This document shows positions 5,761-6,220 of a stretch of DNA of 6,220 nt, piece after piece (the stretch's first letter is position 1; every line of letters starts with the position of its first letter). The notes beneath the pieces are model-generated. The model was given only the letters and a program-made list of their open reading frames with translations, made no database searches and was not told where the DNA came from. Source of the stretch: Clostridiales bacterium (GTDB lineage Bacteria; Bacillota; Clostridia; Clostridiales; Caloramatoraceae); contig JAOAFH010000144.1 of the NCBI GenBank assembly GCA_026416355.1, forward strand, positions 1-6,220, read 5' to 3'. The position numbers were made by a program, and so were the translations under genes.

Positions 5761-5991
5761 ATGACATTAGATATGGCTAAAAAAGGTCAAAAGATATTCA
5801 TAAAAAAAATAAATGATGACAACATTAGGGTTCAAGCTATTAGACTTGGCATATATGAAGGAGCAAAAGTTAATTGTTCTTTGAAGATTCCATTTGGCCC
5901 TATTATTTTAGGTAATAGAATGCAAGAAATTGCTGTAGGTAGAAGTTTGGCTAAAAAGATACAAATTGACATTATAGAGGAGGGCGCATAA
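5761..5991 (+). CDS. feoA: ferrous iron transport protein A (FeoA)
   Basis: This is a small cytosolic SH3-like-fold protein of 76 aa that works with the membrane Fe(II) transporter FeoB. The sequence shows the family pattern: MTLDMAKKGQKIFIKKI, then RLGIYEGAKVNC (turn and strand with GxxxG-like spacing), then FGPIILGNRMQEIAVGRSLAKKI, which ends the beta-barrel. Length is typical of stand-alone FeoA. The start is ATG 5761, 8 nt after AGGGG (5748-5752). A GTG at 5743 would add six residues but lies before that ribosome binding site. Its stop codon overlaps the feoB start by one base (TAATG), so the two are translationally coupled. It is transcribed from the consensus promoter bracketed by Fur-like boxes. 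Confidence 0.93.
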   Translation: MTLDMAKKGQKIFIKKINDDNIRVQAIRLGIYEGAKVNCSLKIPFGPIILGNRMQEIAVGRSLAKKIQIDIIEEGA

Positions 5992-6220
5992 TGGATTGTT
6001 GTACAAACATTAAAATAGATATACCCAAAGGAGCAAAAAAGATTGTTTTAGCAGGTAATCCTAATGTAGGAAAATCTGTGTTTTTTAATGCGTTAACAGG
6101 AATGTATGTTGATGTTTCAAACTTTCCAGGAACGACTGTGGATATATCACATGGAAAGTACGAGAATGATGTAATTATAGATACACCTGGTGTTTATGGA
6201 GTATCTTCATTTAATGATGA
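5991..6220 (+). CDS. feoB: ferrous iron transport protein B (FeoB), N-terminal fragment
   Basis: This is the start of the Fe(II) transporter FeoB, a membrane protein with an N-terminal GTP-binding domain; only the first 76 codons lie in the window and the reading frame runs off the end. Within the visible G domain are the G1 P-loop GNPNVGKS (22-29), the G2 region FPGTT (45-49) and G3 DTPG (64-67), followed by VYGVSSFND, the expected FeoB order. The first residues are MDCC, two adjacent cysteines ahead of the G domain. The start is ATG 5991, sharing its A with the feoA stop, 6 nt after AGGAGGG (5978-5984). The membrane part is not in view, so whether this is a full-length FeoB or a G-domain-containing variant cannot be decided here. 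Confidence 0.93.
   Translation, partial: MDCCTNIKIDIPKGAKKIVLAGNPNVGKSVFFNALTGMYVDVSNFPGTTVDISHGKYENDVIIDTPGVYGVSSFND

Overview
The window is low-GC, Gram-positive-type DNA that most resembles a Clostridium or close anaerobic relative. It has AT-rich codon use, strong AGGAGG-type ribosome binding sites, an alanine T-box leader, the alaS-ireB-ruvX-DUF1292 neighbourhood known from Firmicutes, a ferredoxin-fused aldo/keto reductase and a ferrous-iron (Feo) locus. All genes are on the + strand. The first 29 bases are not genomic: they are the end of the Nextera/Tn5 sequencing adapter, so the true sequence begins at base 30, at a contig edge.

Region by region: 30-199 is the 3' part of a T-box riboswitch, with an alanine specifier GCA, the T-box/antiterminator and a competing terminator. 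It controls alaS (240-2876). IreB (2919-3173) follows and has a plausible promoter of its own at the end of alaS. A 12-bp hairpin with a poor T-run (3177-3213) separates it from an aldo/keto reductase with a C-terminal 2x[4Fe-4S] domain (3228-4178). That gene reads directly into ruvX (4188-4601). A DUF1292 gene (4666-4953) has its own near-consensus promoter and a strong terminator. sfsA (5006-5713) follows. A perfect-consensus promoter embedded in the 3' end of sfsA drives feoA (5761-5991) and feoB (from 5991, cut by the window end). It is flanked by two Fur-box-like 15-mers that are inverted copies of each other.

The left half is translation and RNA housekeeping: alanine tRNA charging, RuvX processing of 16S rRNA precursor, and the kinase-linked IreB regulator. 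An anaerobe-type oxidoreductase is inserted into the otherwise conserved ireB-ruvX pair. The right half switches to iron uptake under apparent Fur control. I see no undescribed system here. The most informative non-coding element is the double Fur-box promoter of feoAB. Several ATG/GTG starts were moved downstream of the longest open frame because the ribosome binding site or promoter fixes them.
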